NCBI GenBank assembly: GCA_910584405.1
Contig: CAJUAL010000003.1
Coordinates: 18,288-82,287, forward strand
Direction: 5' to 3'
Length of the DNA: 64,000 nt
Origin: an uncultured Vampirovibrio sp.
Lineage (GTDB): Bacteria > Cyanobacteriota > Vampirovibrionia > Gastranaerophilales > Gastranaerophilaceae
A model generated the notes under the pieces. That model did no database searches and was not told where the DNA came from. It worked only from the letters and a program-made list of their open reading frames with translations. The position numbers and the translations under genes were made by a program. Numbering within the stretch: the stretch's first letter is position 1; every line of letters begins with the position of its first letter. Shown here in pieces: positions 60,918 through 64,000 of the stretch.

Positions 60918-61044
60918 TTTTAAGCACAACAAAGTACTCGTTTATTTAATAAACGTAATTCCTACACTAAAAACTTTTCAAACTCTCTTAAATGTCAAAA
61001 ACGTGATTAAAATTTTTACCTTGTCAGGTCTGTGTTAATGTTAT

Positions 61045-61143
61045 TTACCCTTGGCTTTCTGTTGTTAATTCTTCCCAAATGCTTGGAACAACAATCAATG
61101 CAGTGTAAACAATAAAACCGAATAGGATTAAATTAATTGCCAT
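61045..61143 (-). CDS. 32-aa single-helix membrane microprotein
   Basis: A 32-codon frame with an ideal AGGAGG ribosome-binding site and ATG at 61143. It encodes MAINLILFGFIVYTALIVVP as a hydrophobic helix followed by a short acidic tail, SIWEELTTESQG. The combination of strong site and single membrane helix favours a real microprotein. It lies in the 334-base gap between two plus-strand genes; a 7-bp hairpin CGTTTAT/ATAAACG lies at about 60943-60959. Family unknown. Confidence 0.6.
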   Translation of the reverse strand: MAINLILFGFIVYTALIVVPSIWEELTTESQG

Positions 61144-61251
61144 GATAACCTCCTTTGGTTACATGTATATTAATCCCATTTTTTGAAGTAAAATAACAAT
61201 AAATAGTATAAATAGTGGAAATGTTTACAAAAATTAATCTAAAATGTTGAT

Positions 61252-61539
61252 ATGAAAAGTTTTACTCAAAAAGATATAAAAACACTGTTTTCGGGGCTTT
61301 GCTGTTCGAGGTGTAAAAACGAATTTGATATAAATTCTATAAAAGTTTTAGAAAGGGATTGCGATATTCTGCTCTGTAGTTTATCATGCGCAAAATGCGG
61401 GAAAGATTTTGGGGATGTTGTATTTAATTTTAACAGAAAAGCACATCATCATAATCCCTTGGAAGTTGTGGAAGGTCCGCCTCCTATAGATTATGATGAT
61501 GTTATTAATGCTCATAAATTTATTAAAGATAATTTATAA
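61252..61539 (+). CDS. Small zinc-ribbon-like protein
   Basis: A 95-aa protein with two Cys pairs: GLCCSRCKNEFD and LSCAKCGKDFGD, spaced like a rubredoxin-type knuckle, suggesting zinc binding. An unusual AHHHNPLEVVEGPPPIDYDD follows. No signal or membrane segment. No ribosome-binding site is obvious. Unknown function. Confidence 0.6.
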   Translation: MKSFTQKDIKTLFSGLCCSRCKNEFDINSIKVLERDCDILLCSLSCAKCGKDFGDVVFNFNRKAHHHNPLEVVEGPPPIDYDDVINAHKFIKDNL

Positions 61540-61543
61540 TAAA

Positions 61544-61870
61544 TTACTTTTCTTCAGCCATTTTATCGGCTTTAGCTATTCTTTTTTTGTTTACAAAATG
61601 GTCAGGAATTGCACCAAGACCTCTTAATAGTAATGTTACAGCAAGAACACCTGCGCCAAGGATTATACTTGGGTGAATAGGTAGTTTTTTAAGTGCTAAT
61701 TCTGCACTTGTTGCTATAGCTCCAATCTGTGCTGTCGGATGTTGTGAAAGTGCCGCTCCGCCGATTAAACCTACTGCTGTTCCGATGCGTTTACCTGTGT
61801 TTTTCTTTTCGTACAAATTACCTTTTTTAGTTTGTTTTAAACCCGTAAAAGAAACGCTGTTTACTTCCAT
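61544..61870 (-). CDS. Small membrane protein with NSVSFTG start
   Basis: A 108-aa protein beginning MEVNSVSFTGLKQTKKGN. A Gly-rich hydrophobic segment TAVGLIGGAALS and a second helix IHPSIILGAGVLAVTLLLRG follow, then a basic tail. It shares the NSVS start with the gene at 56239. Function unknown. Purine-rich site AAAGGGAAA precedes the ATG. Confidence 0.7.
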   Translation of the reverse strand: MEVNSVSFTGLKQTKKGNLYEKKNTGKRIGTAVGLIGGAALSQHPTAQIGAIATSAELALKKLPIHPSIILGAGVLAVTLLLRGLGAIPDHFVNKKRIAKADKMAEEK

Positions 61871-61968
61871 ATATTTCCCTTTCTTGTTATTGTATTTAGA
61901 ATAATACAGGTGAAGGTTATTCTTTGCGCTTTTTATAGTCAGATTTAATAAATCTTTACGATAAAAGA

Positions 61969-61994
61969 AAGTACCGAAAAGTTTTTCGGTACTT
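61969..61994 (-). terminator. Terminator of the 399-aa gene
   Basis: AAGTACCGAAAA and TTTTCGGTACTT form a perfect 12-bp stem, followed on the minus strand by TTCTTTTAT. Confidence 0.85.
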
Positions 61995-62023
61995 GTTATT
62001 GTGATATTATGTAGTGTTAATAT

Positions 62024-63223
62024 TTATTGTTGCGGAATTTTACCTGCTTTTTGTAATCTCGCGTGAGCAATTGTTGTCATTGCCATTTGCGGATCATATT
62101 GTGCGATATCTTCTTTTACTGCACTTGACGGTAAGTAGTTATTAAATGCATATCTGTATTTTTCGTAAGGCGAGCCGTTTACTTTTTCTAAGATATTTCT
62201 TGCAGCGTTTGTAACAACACCGTCTTCGTTTGTTGCTGGAATTGTAATTCCGTGTTTGTCTTTCATAATGTCTACAGGAACCCACTCAGAACCTTGTCTG
62301 CCAATAAGAGCTTCTCTTGTATCGTGAACAAAAGCGTGTTCTCCGCCGCCAAAGATACCGATAGGGTTATCTTTTCCGACAAGTCTGCTGTATACATCAG
62401 CGTAATCTTCGATTTGTCCTACATTTCTTGTTAATACTGTCGGATAAGGGAAATCTGCAATAACAGCGTTAGGTAATTCTGTAATTATAGAAGATTCACC
62501 TTCCAATGGTCTTAAATATTGCGTATATTCGGTTGGAGTCGTTGCAATTCCTTTTAGCCCGTGAGCTTCAACAACTCCTCTTGCTGCTTTATCAACACCG
62601 CAATCGCTGTGTGCAAACGCAAATCCGATATCTTCACTTTTTACACCGAGTTCTTTAAAATATTTGAAAATCGGTGCGAAAAAGTCTTGAATTGATTGTT
62701 CGTATTGGGCGGATAATTCTTTTTTCGTCAATGCGCAGCCGCCTTTTACTTGTTCCGGTTTAATGTTTGAGTTACCAACGGCACCGAAAATAAGTCCCGG
62801 TTCTTCTCCGTAAGCTGCTTCCCATAATCCTTTTGTTGTAAGTTCTTGTGGCTTGTCTGCAAATCCTAACCATTTGAAATTACCCTTTTTAGGGAAAAAT
62901 ATAGGTCTTTCCCAACCTTTTGCCATTACACCGAAGCCTTCTGAAAATTCTTTCATTGCAGCTTCGTTTGGTAAGAATTCTTTTATTCCATGAATTGCTT
63001 CGCTAAATTTTCCTTCAGTTAAAAGTTTTAACATTGTAGAAAATGCTTCTACAAGTTCAGGGTTTGAAGGGTCTGTATTTTGGGCAATTGTTCTGATTAT
63101 TAAATCTTTTTGTTCTAAGCCTAAGTTTCTTAAATTTTGAATTTCTTGACTGGCTTTTTTCTGTCCGCCTACTAATTGGGTAAATAATCTTGTATCTTGA
63201 GCGATACTAAGTGGTCTTATCAT
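62024..63223 (-). CDS. SLOG/Rossmann-like protein, unknown
   Basis: A 399-aa protein. The second half has a Rossmann-like feel: GAVGNSNIKPEQVKGGCALT, GFAFAHSDCGVDKAARGVVE, and IGIFGGGEHAFVHDTREALI, which resembles the Gly-rich P-loop of SLOG/LOG nucleotide-processing families. The N-terminal ~110 residues are helical. It could bind or hydrolyse a nucleotide; no catalytic PGGxGTxxE motif is seen, so LOG activity is not supported. Strong ribosome-binding site AAGGAGA. Own terminator. Confidence 0.6.
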   Translation of the reverse strand: MIRPLSIAQDTRLFTQLVGGQKKASQEIQNLRNLGLEQKDLIIRTIAQNTDPSNPELVEAFSTMLKLLTEGKFSEAIHGIKEFLPNEAAMKEFSEGFGVMAKGWERPIFFPKKGNFKWLGFADKPQELTTKGLWEAAYGEEPGLIFGAVGNSNIKPEQVKGGCALTKKELSAQYEQSIQDFFAPIFKYFKELGVKSEDIGFAFAHSDCGVDKAARGVVEAHGLKGIATTPTEYTQYLRPLEGESSIITELPNAVIADFPYPTVLTRNVGQIEDYADVYSRLVGKDNPIGIFGGGEHAFVHDTREALIGRQGSEWVPVDIMKDKHGITIPATNEDGVVTNAARNILEKVNGSPYEKYRYAFNNYLPSSAVKEDIAQYDPQMAMTTIAHARLQKAGKIPQQ

Positions 63224-63412
63224 AAAGAATCTCCTTGTTTTGTCTCTTTAAAACAGGCGGATTAATATTTTTGCTATAAATGTAAATATTTGTAAATAAA
63301 TTTTGGATGTAGTTTTTGAAAAAGCAATTTTGATATCAAAATAAATTTTTATATAGTTAAGAAGGTTATTTGTTGGTTACTTTATTATAGTAGTGTGAAA
63401 GGTAGGTTAGAT

Positions 63413-63907
63413 ATGGAAGTACAATTTATGACAGATTGTAAGCAGAGATATGTTAATGGTATGACCCTTAATGATGTGATTAATACTTATTATGAAGAAC
63501 GAGGCACCAGATTTAATATATTTGGTAATGAAATACCTTTTAACAGTTATGTGCGAGAATTTAACGGTATTGATAAAAATCATGACGGAAAATTATCAAA
63601 AAGTGAAATTTTAAAATACAGAGAATCTCAAATTAAAGCTCAATGGGAAGATTTGATAGCGTTACAAGAACGTATTGAGGAAATGCAAAAAGGTGGTTTT
63701 ATTACTCGTCTTTTTGCTAAACTTAGAGGCGAACCAAGTCTTAAAGAATTAAAAAAAGAATTGAGCGAAAAAGCTGTAAACTTGTATCAAGATCAACTTG
63801 TTCAAGACATATATAATCAACAACAAAAACATGAGATGGCTGATATTGATGTATATCGAACTATATTGAATGAAAATCAAAAATATGGTAATGAATATGT
63901 TGCATAG
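63413..63907 (+). CDS. EF-hand-like helical protein, unknown
   Basis: A 164-aa protein. GIDKNHDGKLSKSEILKY (residues about 51-68) contains a canonical EF-hand loop (D-x-N-x-D-G-x-L-x-x-x-E), so it likely binds calcium. The rest is helical with strongly charged heptads (LQERIEEMQKGGF, LKELKKELSEKAV). ATG 63413 has AGG upstream; a GTG begins 18 bases earlier. Followed by a strong terminator. Confidence 0.75.
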   Translation: MEVQFMTDCKQRYVNGMTLNDVINTYYEERGTRFNIFGNEIPFNSYVREFNGIDKNHDGKLSKSEILKYRESQIKAQWEDLIALQERIEEMQKGGFITRLFAKLRGEPSLKELKKELSEKAVNLYQDQLVQDIYNQQQKHEMADIDVYRTILNENQKYGNEYVA

Positions 63908-63913
63908 TTAATT

Positions 63914-63948
63914 AAAAAAGGCTTGAATTTTATTCAAGCCTTTTTTTT
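63914..63948 (+). terminator. Rho-independent terminator at the window's right end
   Basis: AAAAAAGGCTTGAA and TTCAAGCCTTTTTT form a long stem with a TTTTA loop, followed by a T run. Confidence 0.92.
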
Positions 63949-64000
63949 AGTTATTTGTTAATGTTTGCTGTGCTTTTTATGTGAAGTTCTCTTAACTGTT

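Noticed and set aside
63224..63412. Possible RNA gene in the 189-base gap before the EF-hand gene
   Set aside because: No cloverleaf, hairpin or promoter-terminator pair; AT-rich sequence only.
1..64000. CRISPR array, transposon, prophage or tRNA
   Set aside because: No spaced direct repeats, transposase, phage structural gene or tRNA-like fold was seen anywhere in the window.

Overview
The window is a low-GC, gene-dense bacterial chromosome segment with a Gram-negative type envelope (KDO pathway kdsD/kdsC, undecaprenyl-diphosphate phosphatase, a lipoprotein solute receptor) and anaerobic redox genes (four-subunit 2-oxoacid:ferredoxin oxidoreductase, ETF, NfnA-like flavoprotein, class II B12-dependent ribonucleotide reductase). 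Five prepilin-like genes carry the N-terminus FTLAE(V/T)LITLGIIG(I/V)V. Together with many short proteins that begin with a loose 'M.(V/I)NSVSF.G' pattern, this suggests a non-photosynthetic cyanobacterial relative of the Gastranaerophilales/Melainabacteria type. That assignment is an inference from protein style, not from a marker-gene tree.

Layout. 0-5 kb: a MurF-like ligase, then an electron-transfer operon (NfnA-like, a 61-aa Cys protein, EtfB, EtfA) whose end overlaps a prepilin gene with a G8 tract and an out-of-frame leader. 5-9.4 kb: acetyltransferase, recR-ybaB, a metzincin protease and two paralogous secreted-type or surface-type proteins, one with LysM. 9.4-16.9 kb: accD-accA, a degenerate HD-GYP protein, a glycosyltransferase, rsmH with an FtsL-like gene, and a GlcD-type oxidase. 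16.9-21.8 kb: a 1617-aa coiled-coil protein. 21.9-25.1 kb: the 2-oxoacid oxidoreductase and rpsU. 25.2-30.9 kb: small zinc-binding-type proteins, cdd, and a pyrH-frr-cdsA-rnc-rpe operon. 30.9-36 kb: an Opp-type operon without ATPases, plus MgtC. 36.2-42.7 kb: nrdJ, the second G8 prepilin, and kdsD-kdsC-queD-uppP. 42.8-48.1 kb: two related membrane-associated proteins of unknown function and a GH13 enzyme. 48.1-52.5 kb: leuC and a detached rpsE-rpmD-rplO-secY block. 52.5-61 kb: three prepilin genes, each divergent from a small XRE-type regulator, interspersed with mtaB, a formyltransferase and mnmG. 61-64 kb: small unknown proteins, a possible SLOG-like protein and an EF-hand protein.

The most interesting signal is the prepilin set. 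Two genes (4314 and 38779) share a nearly identical 80-bp 5' module with a G8 run that puts the start codon one frame away from the FTLAE segment, while their mature domains differ. A -1 frameshift on G-GGG-GGG, or a one-base change in tract length, would create a normal prepilin. The other three genes have intact leaders, each paired head-to-head with an XRE regulator, and each intergenic region has operator-like repeats over promoter-like elements. This looks like a family of individually switched pilin-like proteins, some regulated by repressors and some possibly by frame. No pilus assembly genes are in the window, so the assembly machine must lie elsewhere.

No rRNA, tRNA, CRISPR array, transposase or prophage was seen.
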